Assembly (NCBI GenBank): GCA_021613335.1
Contig: JAJTWR010000284.1
Location: 238,501 to 302,500 of the forward strand
Length of the DNA: 64,000 nucleotides
DNA from: Whitmania pigra
Lineage: Eukaryota > Annelida > Clitellata > Hirudinida > Haemopidae
Direction of reading: 5' to 3'
Shown here: positions 50,463-62,866 of the stretch, piece after piece
Numbering within the stretch: the stretch's first letter is position 1
How the letters are laid out: every line of letters begins with the position of its first letter
Translations under genes and position numbers: made by a program
Notes under the pieces: generated by a model
The model's input: the letters and a program-made list of their open reading frames with translations, nothing else
Databases searched by the model: none
What the model was told of the DNA's origin: nothing

Positions 50463-53377
50463 ATGCGAAAATATACTCTCGACTTTGCTTTAATTGACAA
50501 TACAACATATACAGCTAAAGTATTAACATCACCGACAAAATATAATAAGTCTGAAGATTTGTTTAATATGTCTGAGATGTCTAAGGATAAGAGCAGATCA
50601 GTTCCTTTAAAAAATCGTGTCCCAGAATTTCTTCAAAAGTTAAGAAAAGGTTCTGCTAGAGATGTGAAAAATCTTCTAGAATGTTTAGGAAACGTTGAAT
50701 TGACGATAATTTTACAATCAGTTGAATTACTCATAGAGGATCTCTCAGATGAAAGGATGAGACATTGCATGAGTTGATATCCGACAATTTCTTTGCTTTG
50801 ATCGTTGGTTCTTTGGATTTGACAAGAGTTTCGGTGACTTCCGAATTATTACTGCAAGTCTATAAACTAACACAAGTAATAAGCCCTGAACAAAACCGGA
50901 CATTGGAAAGAATGGGTCTTTTTGTTAATCTGTCCATGATTTTGATGAAAGAGGTGAAAGAACACATTGGCATTACGAATGCTGGACCTACCGCCATCAC
51001 AGCTCATTTCATTGTCGACAAATTACCCGCTCTACCACGTTCAGATTGTTACGAAGATGTTGACAGTATCTGCACAGGTATACTCTTCACTGGTCCAGAA
51101 TTAGCAAAACAAAACCAGGAACACAGAGAAATAACTTATATTATCGAACTCACCCTGAATCACATCTTCAATATTTGCCAAATTAGAACATGTCACTATG
51201 TGTATCATGCCTTGTTATTAAAGTTAATATTTTGGGGAAATTATTTTCAAGTTCTGACAACACTTGTCGATGTTAGAGAGTTGATCGCTTTCTTTAAAAC
51301 TTTAATAACCTCAAGTAAACAAGGCTTGGTCGTTTTAGGCTTGGCATCGGTGCATACTTTGCTAATTAATTACGTGACAGAATTCCAAGGAAATCAACTT
51401 CATGAAACCATAAAGACCTCAAAAGAGTTTCTTACCTCTCCAAAGAAATGGATTGAAGATGACTAAGAAATATTGATTGCTGATGACCTCAAAACTCCCA
51501 AATTGCTTATCGATTGCATTGATGATTCCGCATTCCATACTTTTGAAAAACAAAGAGAATTGCTTCGATCTATTTTAGAATATATTATGCCAAATTTTGG
51601 GGAGATCAGTGAAAACGGAAAAGCCGATCTCGAATTAAATTATTCTCGGCTTACTGTTTTTGTAAGGAGTATTCTTCACATTTCTAAAAGTACTAAGCTT
51701 AGCAAAGATCTAGGTAAAAAGCACACGGTAGAGACAGATGCACAAAAGAAATTTGAAGCATTGGTTTCTTATGCCATGAGGTTACTGGATCAATGTAATA
51801 TTGAGGTCCTTCACACTCAGCGTATTCAAGATATGGAATGTCAGTTCACGTCCACGAATAATGGTTACTCATGTCCAGATGAAATCAACTTATTCTCGAC
51901 AAGATCCTTGGCATTCGACAGAGTTCTTGCTCCTTCGATAAACCCAAATCAGTTGAAAAACAGTACCTTGATGCAAGTTTTAAGATTTCTCTCAATTCTT
52001 TACGAAGTAAATGAAAACTGGGGAGTTTTGTTTTCAAAGCATTTGACAAGCCGGTTGATTGGTACCGGTGCTTTTGTCAGTAATTACGTGTCTTGTAGTG
52101 GTCCCAGACAAGCCAAGTTTTTCGAACAATTTGTATGTAATGGTGTTAATTATTCCTTCTTGTTTCCATACCAGATCAGACAGATAATCTTTTGCAGAGA
52201 ATGCATGCAATTTTCATCTTGCCATCGGAGTGTGCTTTCAGACATAAGAACTAGAGACTTATTAAAACTTAACTATGCCGATGACTTTACATTTAATGAC
52301 AATATTCGTGCGAATTCTTGTGAAGACGCTTTATTTGCGGGACTCTTCTCGCTAAGAGAATCTCCAAAGGAGTTTCTTAGCAACTTCTCCCGAGTTTGTC
52401 AGAGCTATGCCTTAGATCTTTGGATCGGTGATCCAATGGATGATTTAACTGGAATTGTACGTGTCAATTCACCATCGGGAATGTTTCCAAAGCCAAAAAC
52501 TTCATTGCAGCAACATACTACATTGCATTTGAAAGCAATAGGACGTGTGATTGCCAGATGTATAAAAGATGAGAAAGAAATTGACTTCAATTTCAGTAAG
52601 GCTTTCTATAAACGCCTTTTCGCTGTTCCAACAGCAAGTCAGGAGTTGGCGCTATCGGATTTGAATGACGTCATGCCACATGTTTATGTATTTGTTACAA
52701 AACTCCTAGACATACTGAACAAAAAGTTTGAAATTGAAAGAGATGAATTGCTTTCCTTCGAAGAACGCAGAAAGGCAATATCAGAGATTAGTTTCGATGG
52801 ATCTTCCTTCGAAGATCTCTGCATAAACTTTACAATCCCAGGTTTTCCTGAAATCGAAATGAAAGAAGGTGGCGAAGACATCTTCTTAACGATTGAAAAT
52901 GTCGAAGAATATCTAAAGCTCCTTCTCTGGCACGTATTATATAAAGCTCCCCAGATTTATGTTAATGCCATAATCGAGGGATTTGAAGGAATGCTTCCTC
53001 TAAACAGTTTAAAAATATTCCCCTGCGAAGAAATTGAATATTTATTGTGTAGTAAGAAAGAAGAAAATTGGACTGTAGAGTATTTAAAAGAATGTTTTTC
53101 TTATTCTGAATATTCACCAGCCATCAAATTCATGTTTGAGTTTCTCGTTTCATCGCCAGCCGACATTCGAGGAAGATTTTTGCAATTTGTCACGCTTTCG
53201 AGAACACTAGCCTGTGGAGGTCTTAAAAATTTGAAGCCGATGATAAATATTTCTGTCGATAATGACATTGTTTTTCCTAAAACACATACTTGTTTTCATC
53301 TATTAGCAATTCCAAATTTTTCTTCCAAAAATATAGCAGAAGAAAGATTTTTAGTAACATTTAGACATTCATTATAA
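50463..53377 (+). pseudogene. Intronless TRIP12/UFD4-type HECT E3 ubiquitin ligase, with one frameshift and one stop
   Basis: About 971 codons without introns, against roughly 2000 aa for animal TRIP12. The reading starts at ATG 50463, loses one base near 50758-50765 and meets a TAA at 51464-51466 in the new frame. The last 634 codons to 53377 are uninterrupted. The first ~330 residues look like decayed armadillo-type helices. The HECT domain is clear: LDLWIGDPMDDLTG, GMFPKPKT, LKAIGRVIARCIKDEKEIDF, FTIPGFPEIEMKEGGEDI, FLQFVTLSRTLACGGL and THTCFHLLAIPNFSS with the catalytic Cys codon at 53291-53293. The conserved N-lobe GTGLGPTLEF-like segment is replaced (near FAGLFSLRESPKEF), and the C-tail is a few residues short. 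AATAAA lies 19 nt past the stop. A retrogene that was long constrained and then broken is most likely; assembly error is an alternative. Confidence 0.88.
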
Positions 53378-53824
53378 GAAACATTGTTTTGCCAAAATAA
53401 ATTAAAATTTGTAGAAATTATTTTTTTAAAGAATGTTGTAGGAAAGTTAAATCAACTTTTTTACAACTTCAGTCTATCCCTAAATATATTTATAAATAAA
53501 AACTTTCTAGACGTTTTCGAACGAGTCTGAAATAGACGGAAATCCTTTAAATAAAATTTAAAATTGAATTTGTTCACTATTTGAATAAATGCTCAATTAC
53601 TATTGAATACTTTAAAAATCAAAATAAGAAACCGTCAATTTTATCTTTGAATCTAATTTTATGTTTCAATTGAGAAGTTGTAACTTATAATATTTGAAAA
53701 CCCTATTCCAAATGCTTTTTGAAATGCTTATATATCGATTGTTGGAATATTTTCAATTGGTTGAAATAATTAGGAATTTATGGAATTCGTTTTAAAGTTT
53801 TCTTACTCAATAACCAGTAAGTCG

Positions 53825-54140
53825 AAGTCTCGACTGTCTAAATGTGCATCAAAATGTTCAAGATGTCAAGATTTCTACTTTCGAAATATGTTTCAAACAA
53901 ATGCTTATCGTTCAAAATTATGGAACAACATGCGTGCTTTAAATCATTTGAGGCATGTTAGGCATAGGTCCATCCAGCATTGAATTGCTTTACAAGTCCT
54001 CATTCGTAACCACTACTGGTCAAACTGCATCAAAATGCTCATCAAGAATTTTGATTCGTTTTAGATCCACATTCAGTTATGGAACAACGTAGCTTGCTTT
54101 GCCATAATAAATTAAAGCTTGTGGAATTTTTGTACAGAAT
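53825..54140. repeat. Diverged tandem duplication downstream of the HECT gene
   Basis: Two units of about 155-165 bp share TGCATCAAAATG and a TTATGGAACAAC block. The second ends in TTTGCCATAATAAATTAAAG, which resembles TTTGCCAAAATAAATTAAAA just after the HECT stop (about 53389). Part of the HECT 3' end was therefore copied with this segment. Confidence 0.65.
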
Positions 54141-55682
54141 ATTCGTAGAAGATTATTATATAGTTATATGGAATACTATATAAATCTTAGTCAAATTGAA
54201 ATTTGATAAGAACCCATGAAATTCGAGAATTGCTTAAACACAATTTCATCTTAAAAATTATTGGTATTAATTATTATATTCTTTAATTGTTATTAAAGTA
54301 TTAATTCCATTGATATCTTTGTAAGGAAGATATAAATCATCCCAGTCATAAAGCTTAAGATGCAACAAAGCATAATAATCAATTCCCATGCCTAACATTT
54401 ACAGGTATCTTTTGAAAGTACGATTAAAAGACTTCTCACAAATTCTGCGACATTAATTTCGAATCATGGTGGACATTTGCTGACATTGAAAAGAAGCATG
54501 TCCACTGTTAAGCTCTCATTTTGCTGTTATGTTGTTGCATCTTATTTCCATTAAGTGTACGATACGACGTGCATCAACGGATGCCAATAACAAATGTTTA
54601 TTTCGGTATAAAACGGAAAGCAAACACCATCACTGGAGAATATAGGAAGTGAAAGGGAACACACAAAGAATGTGTCCATTCCTTTTTCAGTATAAAGAAT
54701 TTAAAATAAAAAAAATATTCCAAGGTATTAAAATGATTCTATTTTAAATACTAAAACATGATTTTTGAAAAAAGGTAATTAAAAACTCTGGAGAAATTCA
54801 GACTGAATGTCGACTTTCATTCTGTGCCAGAAATAGTGGCGAGCAAACCAATAAGATAAAGCATTGATCTCAGCATTCAAAAAAATAGATTACAGATATA
54901 AATGTCTTGATAACAAAATGCAAATGTGTCAATGCAATCATAAGTAATTCTCGATTGTTTCTGATTGATCTCAATCAATCAATCAATCGTTCGATTGAAT
55001 CGCCGACAGCAGTGAGTAAGATCCAGCAGGCAGTTTTTTTCAAGACGTGGAAATCATTTGCAACAAACAAAGAAGTAAATTGTTAAAGAACAACCACTAG
55101 CAATGTTGAGCCCAAAGAAAAATTCTAAGTCGTTAAGCGAATAGCATGAAAATATAAATTGCAGTTTCAAAGTTTATGAACCTGAGACAATTTTCTTGTT
55201 AGAAATACTCAAAATTCAACTCATTGAAACCAAAGACCAAACAAATAATAAAAAATAAGAAATCGGAAATTAATAAGTCGTTGATCTTAAAGGATCCACT
55301 TAAAGGATTTCGAAACTCAAAATTAAACACATTAAAATTCATTTAAGAAGCTAATTTAAAAAAAAAAGAGGATGAGCAAAACAAAAAGGAAATATTGAGC
55401 ACAAACCTCACCAGGGTAAGGTACTGAAAACACAAACGAATTTTAAGTTTCAACGATAAATTTGAAGCAGAGCTGTTTGATGACGACAAGAGTAATTATT
55501 CACATTAATGAACCAAAATATATGGCAGCTGAATAATTAAGACCAGTAAATGGTCAACAAATCATTAAAATGCACTCTTGTCATGATAACTAAGCTTTCA
55601 AAATCATAATTTTCCCAAAGAAAATTCACAGATTCAGAAAATGATCAATCTAGAAGGCAAACAAGCACACAAGAATCAGAAT

Positions 55683-55836
55683 CATAACCAACTTCAAATC
55701 ATTATCAGTTCAAATCATTACCAGTTCAAATCATTATCGTTTCAAATCATTACCATTTTAAATCATTACCACTTCAAATCATTACCATTTTAAATCATTA
55801 CCAGTTCAAATCATTACCAATTCAAATCATTATCAG
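55683..55836. repeat. 17-bp minisatellite
   Basis: About nine units, variants of TTCAAATCATTACCAGT. Confidence 0.9.
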
Positions 55837-56259
55837 TGCAGAGGGATAATGAAATACAAAATAACAAGTCAGTAAAATTCGACGAAATCTCAGCACAAGG
55901 ATCTTTTAGACTGAAAACTTTTAGTTTTCATCTTCAAGTGCTCCCCATCAACTGGTGCTCAAAGGGTTGAAAATCAATCAACGTTTTCAAAAATATATAT
56001 GATTGAGCAGCAGGCTGTTAAATATTCATCATCAATTAAAAACAATATGCAACATAATTATGTGTCGTTATTAATATTATTGATATTCTAAATAAATTTA
56101 AACATTATTATACATTCAAATAATGAATTGCATTTAATTGTTTTTGAATATTTGCATACAATTGAATTTTTGGTCAGCTATGAAAATTGAAAGTTAGTAG
56201 AGATGCAACACAAACTCCATCATTACAAATGGCAAACAACCAGCATTAATAGTAATAAC

Positions 56260-56261
<2 letters not shown>

Positions 56262-56324
<63 letters not shown>

Positions 56325-56352
56325 TAAAATAATAATAATAATAATAATAATA
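56262..56352. repeat. AAT trinucleotide microsatellite
   Basis: Nearly pure AAT triplets with ACA interruptions at both ends. Confidence 0.95.
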
Positions 56353-57649
56353 GCTTAATAGTAAAAATTAGTAATTGCCATTAACTTATAAAGTAGAAAC
56401 TGTTGCATAGACCAGATTCACTAGGATTCGATTCACTTTGAGAATTCAAACGACCTTGAACAAACAAATCCTCCAAAAATTGATATCAAGTTTTACGAAT
56501 GATAACGGAATCATATCAGCATTAACAAATCAAGCAGCGATGACGACGACGATGGCCGTAACGTGATGCATGGCATGATGATGACAAGGAAGATGAAGCA
56601 AGGTAAATGGTGACTTTACAAATTAATAGCAGTCTGAAATCACAATTCACGAATAAATCAGACAACGACCAAAAGTGCATCAAGTAATCAGAAAATCGAT
56701 GAAAAAAAGCAGAAATCTGAAAATCTGTGTAAAATCGAATCGTCGATTAATTCCAGTAAATTCGCCGTAAATAACTTCGATCAATCGCGATAAATAATTT
56801 CGATCGATCGACCATATCAAACGTTCTCCACGTTCCTTCACAGGCCGAGAAGGAAATGAGAGTCTTAAAAATGGTTTTCAAACAAAATAAACAAGAGCTT
56901 AAAAGTAAACATGGCATGTATAAGTAGTGTATGATATATTTATGTCTTTCGATGGATATACAGATATTAGTCGCTAAAATGCTCGAAAATAAATGAAATA
57001 CCGAAACCAGCTCACAACCACGATTTAAAAACAAATTGTATATTCAAAAATATATTAAAGTAATATTTACAATAAAACAAGCAGTTTTGTATGTTTTAAC
57101 AAATTAAAATTGCCTATGATCACCCTCCTGCCTAATAAATGAACAAAGCATCTCTGCAATCATAAAACGTTAAACAGCTTAAACGGCATATCCACGATGC
57201 AAACCCTCGATGCGACGAAGCAAAATAATCATAAAAGATAATTTCACGAACAACTCGGAATATCTCTGAAAGAGTAAATGCAAACGAAACCATCAAAAAT
57301 GTTTCAAGATGATCACAAAGAACCCCACGTAAAATGACTATTTGGAATACTGGCGAGTCGTTGTTGGTCCCTCGGTTGGCACGCAAGCACAACTTTCTCC
57401 TGCGAATGAAACTCTTCGCCATGCATCACGTGAGAAATCAGAAAATGACAACACAAAATCACGACATTTTGAAAAGTCGACGACAAAACGGTAAATCTGG
57501 CGGCCTACACCACCGAATGCAAACCCCCACCACCTCGACGAGTCCCGAATCCGATAAAGTGACGAGAAAAGTTAAAAATCGGAAACTCTGCCGAACGACG
57601 TAGAAATATAAAAGACACTTGCTTTATCGAAGCCAACCCTCCCGACGGA

Positions 57650-60600
57650 TCACCATTTGAACGGGGGGATGCTTTTGGGTCTGTCCGCTCCCTCCTTGAC
57701 CAGGGGCTTGTGGAATTCCCGACCGGTGCGGGAGTGTATCTGGACCCAGCAGACCTCGCAGTAGTACTGCAGGCAGGCCACGTTGGCACAGAAGTACGGG
57801 GCCGACTTTCCTGCGCACTTCTGACCCTGGCATTCGTCGCAAAGTTGGTCGTCCAACACGTACGGCTTTACCTCGACCTGAGTCGTTTAAAAGTTATTCA
57901 TTTTACGAAAGTTAAGTGATATGTTGAATAATTAATTTCAAAGTTATTTGTTTTATATGATAAGGTTAAAGTTAAATAAGTTGAATATCTAATGTTGAAA
58001 AAAATTATTAAGTCAAATGTTGGATATTTGCATAATGACAGATGCAGATAAAGAAAACCAACAGTCTGTTGATAAATGAATGAGGCATTAATTAATAATA
58101 ATAATAATAATAATAATAAAAGTTAAATAAAAAGTTAATAAAACATTTATGAATTAATGTAGCAAGTCAATTCATGTCTCCAATAATAATTTATTTTAAA
58201 ATTAATACCATGAGAGACATTGATTTAAAAATAGTTTAATCGTGCCTTTGAATAAACCTCCAAATAATTATAACCATCTATCCAAAAAATTAAGGATTAC
58301 CTTCCAAGTAAATAAGTAATAAATGATCAAACAAATAATTTTAAATAAAAAGCAACTTATTTACTACCATTGTGTTTTTTTCCAACAAAAACTATTCCAT
58401 GACATGAACCCCAAAGAAACAATTATGGACCTCAAACATCTTTTTTAATGATTCCTTTGAGTTCAATTATTTCTTCATTATCATTAAAACAAAAATGGCC
58501 ACTAACCAATAAAAAAAAAGTAAATATAATAAGAGTAAGAATTGAACAAGCATAATAAATTATTATTAATAATTGGTAAACTTCAGCCAAACAAAGAAGA
58601 ATACATGGCAACATCTAATACTCACCCTCTTGTCGATATCTCCGAGCTGGAGCTGCACGAATCTTGCGCTTATGGCGGCGATGTAACTCTGCTGGTTGGA
58701 AAAGGACACCCTGCCTGCTCCCTTGGGGTACTTCAGTTCCGGGTCGGTGTCGATCCCCGCGTAACAAACCCCCCCGTACAGTCTTTCCATGGCCAGCGCG
58801 AGTTCAGCTTCAGAAATGCAGAGAATAAGAAGTAAATTATGCTCAGTTTGTTTTAAATTTTTATTGCATTGATATTTGTATCAACATATTGCGTGATTTT
58901 GTGTGCAGGTTAGCAGGTGAGCACAGATATATTCCACAACATCGTTGTGATATGGCAAAAAGCTGAAATGTTTTCTGTGTGTCGTGTCTGCAACCGGGCA
59001 TAACTCGAGCGGTTGTTGATTGCAAAGCAAAATTAATTAACGATACAAAAGGCTAAAATCATTAACATACTTCTTACAACAATACTTTAATAACTAATGT
59101 TTCTCTAACAGAACCTGCTTCGACGACAAAAGCGCTAAAAATAACATCGACAAACAAACCCGCCCTCAGCGGCCTTGGAACTCCGCCAACGAAGATGGTC
59201 TTTCGTAAATCGAGCGGTTGACTCCCGTCGAGCACAAAGTCCGAGTCGACGAGACACCAGGGTCTGATTTGAACCTTTTGAAGGGCGAATGAGGTTGCAA
59301 TTGGAGAAGTTGGGTAAATGGATGAATTTTAATAGCAACACGAGATGATGACGGGGATGATGGTGGTGATGATGGTGATGATGATTAAAAACTATACAAA
59401 TAATTTATTCCAAGCAAATAAAACAGAAAACCAACAGTTTGCAAGGCTCAAAATTATCCACAGTTATTTTATTTTTATTATTACAGTTATACATTATATA
59501 TATATACAGTTATTATTTTATAGATTTATTTATATTTACCAGTTTACATATGTAAATGTGACTAATATGTAACAACAAGAATAATGGACAACAAGCTGTT
59601 GTGAAGTAACTTGCAAGAACAACAACAGTTGCAAGACATCATTTTTTAAATTAACTAATTTATTACCCTCCACATGTTTTTTAAGTTAGAAATGCAACTC
59701 AAAAACTCGTTCAACAAACAAAAACTGGGACTTCAACTCACCAAACAAAACATTATTTTTTGTCAACAACAGCAACAACTTAATAATAACGATAATAATG
59801 ATAAGTTTAAAAAAAAATACTTGATTCTGACCGACAATTAAAAATCAGTCTTAATAATTCATTCAACATTAATAATTAATAATTGATAATTCACTTAATT
59901 AAAAAATTAAACAACGAACAATCGGCCTCACCCTTCGTACTGGTTTATCCTTCTGCGAGGAGCACGTAATGCACCAATAATATTTTCCATCGTCCTGGAT
60001 GCAGGCATCAATCAGATTCTGAACGGACATTTCGTCTTGAAACAGCAGGAAGCAGTAACCTAGGGAGTTGTCAACATTTTTTGTTCGAGTGTGAAATTTT
60101 ATCAAAGTAATTTCTTTCTTGAATGATGATTTCCTTAAAACCGTGACATGACAATAATGAAAAATATAATGATAATAATAACAATGACAATAACAATTAT
60201 GATAATAATAAACATAATAATGATAATAACAAAAGCGATAATTGATCGCAATAGTTAATGATTGTTGCAATTAATAAAAGTAACAACTTATAGTTAATTG
60301 AATTGATTAATATATATTAAAATAATAATTACGTCAATCATTGTACATAACAATTACAATAGTTATTAACACATTTTCATCAAATTACAAGTTAATTGTA
60401 AATTAGTTTTTTATTTATCGATTGAAATTTCACATTCAAATAATTCATTTTTCCACACACTTTATAGTAACACAAGTCTTAAAAAAATATTTTCTTGTCA
60501 AGAATCCATGAATTAATGATGAATTTATGATGAATTTATAATGAACATGTAATTGTTGGAACAACAGATAAAGGTCCTTAGAGTCCTATTTGTATATGCG

Positions 60601-62866
60601 AAGCAATAAATACATTGGTTGAATGCAGACGAAGATACGAGAGCAATAAATACATTGGTTAAATACAGACGAAGATACGAGAGCAATAAATACATTGGTT
60701 GAATGCAGACGAAGATACGAGAGCAATAAATACATTGGTTGAATGCAGACGAAGATACGAGAGCAATAAATACATTGGTTGAATACAGACGAAGATACAA
60801 GAACAATAAATACAATGCTCGGCTTTAAAAACCATTGCAACATTTGAAGTCTTCCTTTAAAAAAATCCCACAAATTAACTTCCTAATTTCAACCCAACGA
60901 CCCGAACGAGCGATTAAAATCCTTGCCAAGTGTTATTAATTTTCTCAAATTGCTTCTAATCACTTTCAAAAACAATAAATTAAATTTTCCTCAAAATAAA
61001 GTTTAAAAAACCTTTCGGTGGAAAATTGGTCTTTGTCTCTGCTTTGTGAGGCCAATCCACGATGAGCGGTCCAAACTGGCGGAAAGAAGCGGTTATCTCG
61101 TCTGTTGAATATTCGTTAAGTGATTAAAGTTTAATCGACGACCAATTTTGGTATAAAATCTCCCTGTACAAAAAATCAGTCGAATCAAACTGAAATGAAA
61201 AGGTGTGCAATAAAAACATCTGTTTATTCTTATATTAATCTAATTATTGAATCTTATTAAACCACAAGATCACAAACAACAACAGCAACAACTAAACTTG
61301 ACATCAACAACAACAACCCAACAGACAGGAGTTACTTTCCAACAACAACAACAACACACCTTCATCGCTGTCTGGTGGAAGACCTCCGACAAAAACCTTC
61401 CTCGAGTAACTCTCGACGTGACCACCGTGGAAATTCAAAGGAAGGTTGAGAGCCGACATGGGCATCGAGAGCAGTTGGTTTGCCAGAAAGTTTGGATTCT
61501 CTGGTCGAATTAATACAATGAATTAATTCAATGAATTAATCAACTGGCATTCACCAAGCGAATTGATTTAATGAGGTGTGTTTGATGGAAATTAAGCAAA
61601 TTGATTAATTGGAAATTAATATGAATTGTCCATTTCAAGAAATATGATGATTTTGGCTGGTTCACCTCTGATAAACTCATTCAAATACAGTTTTGTGAGT
61701 TGCTCTTGATCTAATGACCCCAGGCTAGAAAGAGCTTGTCTCACCAAGAAATCCTAAAAATATCAACAGACGTAAGTAACGAAATTAATACTTATTAATT
61801 TCAATTTAAACATTGGTCACCTTAACTCGTAATGCTAATTAACATAAATTCTCATTTATAGGTTTCCAAATACAAACAAGTAATCATAAATGTGTTTTGT
61901 CACTAAGGGTATTAACCCAACCAGCTGACTTCTGCCACTCAAACTCACCTTTTTTGACAGAGCAATTTGATGCAAATCAATCAAATTTATTGGGGGAGGC
62001 TTGGAAAGCATAGCATTTTGCTGCCTCAGCTTGAGCAGGAGGGCTTCGTTCAGCTGAACATTCGAAGAATAATTGTTCATCGTGGCTTCGGAAAAATCCG
62101 GAATCTTCATCGGAGACACCAACTTCAAGCTCTCGTTTTCCGAACTCACTGGCATGAAAGGTGAGTTGAAATTCCCTGCGACGTCACCGTCCGAGGGAGT
62201 AACCTCTGGATTTTTAGAAAAAGATTTCAATTCTTCAACATTTGGACTCAGATGGGGCAAGGAATTATCCCCAGAACGAATTCTGGAACCAAAATAGTTG
62301 GACAGGGAGTTCAGATCGTGTTGCAGCGAATCTTGAGACGAGTAACTGGAGTAGGGAGGCAATTGGCCGTAGCTCGGTTGGAACTGCTGGCCATCCGTAA
62401 TTAGAGATCTTAACGTCTGCTGATGTGCAGCTTCAAAATATGGCGAATGCAGAGAATGATTTTGAGACATTGCATGCGACGTGGTCTGAACAACTTTGAA
62501 CGGTGACTGGTTCTGTTGATGTTCGACAAAATTCCTCAAATCTTCTGGTGTTGTAAGCTTTGACTTTATCAAAGATGATGTAAAATCTGAAGGATGCTTC
62601 TGTTGATGCCTCTGAAGATGAAAGTCGTTGACAGTCATGACTCCAAACTTGTCACTGAGATCCGGATAAAAGTTGGACGACGTGGCACATTCGTTAGCAG
62701 TCGGATTGTTTGGAGATGTTGAAAACGGTGAAATGTCCGTAAAAGACGGAAGATTTATTTCGTTCAACGGTAAACTGTTAGGTTTCACTGCAGGTGTTGA
62801 ATTCTCGGAAAAATGTGCAGGCTTTCCGCTAGCCAACACATCAGTAGTAGACGTCGAATCAGTCAT
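57650..62866 (-). CDS. CPEB: Cytoplasmic polyadenylation element-binding protein, CPEB2-4/Orb2 type
   Basis: Minus-strand exons: 61949-62866, 61666-61753, 61360-61500, 61012-61101, 59932-60059, 59160-59274, 58626-58807, 57650-57877. They join to 1890 nt, 629 aa, all GT-AG. Residues 1-306 (exon 1) are a low-complexity Ser/Asn/Gln/Pro region. RRM1 starts about 368 (YSRKVFVGGLPP, then PPKGYCFLLFQ). RRM2 starts about 477 (VQIRPW, LRKTIFVGGVPRPLRA, YGGVCYAGIDTDPELKYPKG). The ZZ-type zinc-binding end is about 563-612 (LCDECQGQKC, FCANVACLQYYCEVCW, IHSRTGREFHKPLVKEG). The ZZ sequence fits the CPEB2-4 class and not CPEB1. Such proteins bind U-rich elements in mRNA 3' UTRs and control poly(A) length and translation, often in neurons and germ cells. 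The start is the first ATG (MTDSTSTTDV); the frame runs upstream without ATG, and extra 5' exons may exist. Confidence 0.93.
58901..59020 (+). mobile_element. tRNA-derived SINE fragment (copy 3) in a CPEB intron
   Basis: GTGTGCAGGTTAGC near 58901 and GTGTGTCGTGTCTGCAACC near 58977 line up with the head and B-box zone of the 10259 SINE at similar spacing. It is more diverged and lies antisense to CPEB. Confidence 0.5.
60600..60815. repeat. 40-bp minisatellite in a CPEB intron
   Basis: A little over five nearly identical 40-bp units containing AGCAATAAATACATTGGTTG then AATGCAGACGAAGATACGAG. Confidence 0.93.

Larger units (their letters stand above)
53378..57649. other. Intergenic spacer downstream of the HECT gene and of CPEB
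   Basis: No gene is seen. Duplicated blocks lie at 53825-54140, a 17-bp minisatellite at 55683-55836 and an AAT array at 56262-56352. The part next to 57650 should include the CPEB 3' UTR on the minus strand. Confidence 0.55.

Noticed and set aside
50463..53377. Horizontal transfer of the HECT gene from a parasite or virus
   Set aside because: Lack of introns and divergence allow it, but nothing in the sequence points to a donor; retrocopy is simpler. A phylogeny would decide.
57334..57603. 89-codon plus-strand frame next to CPEB
   Set aside because: Antisense to the expected CPEB 3' UTR, with no motif or splice support.
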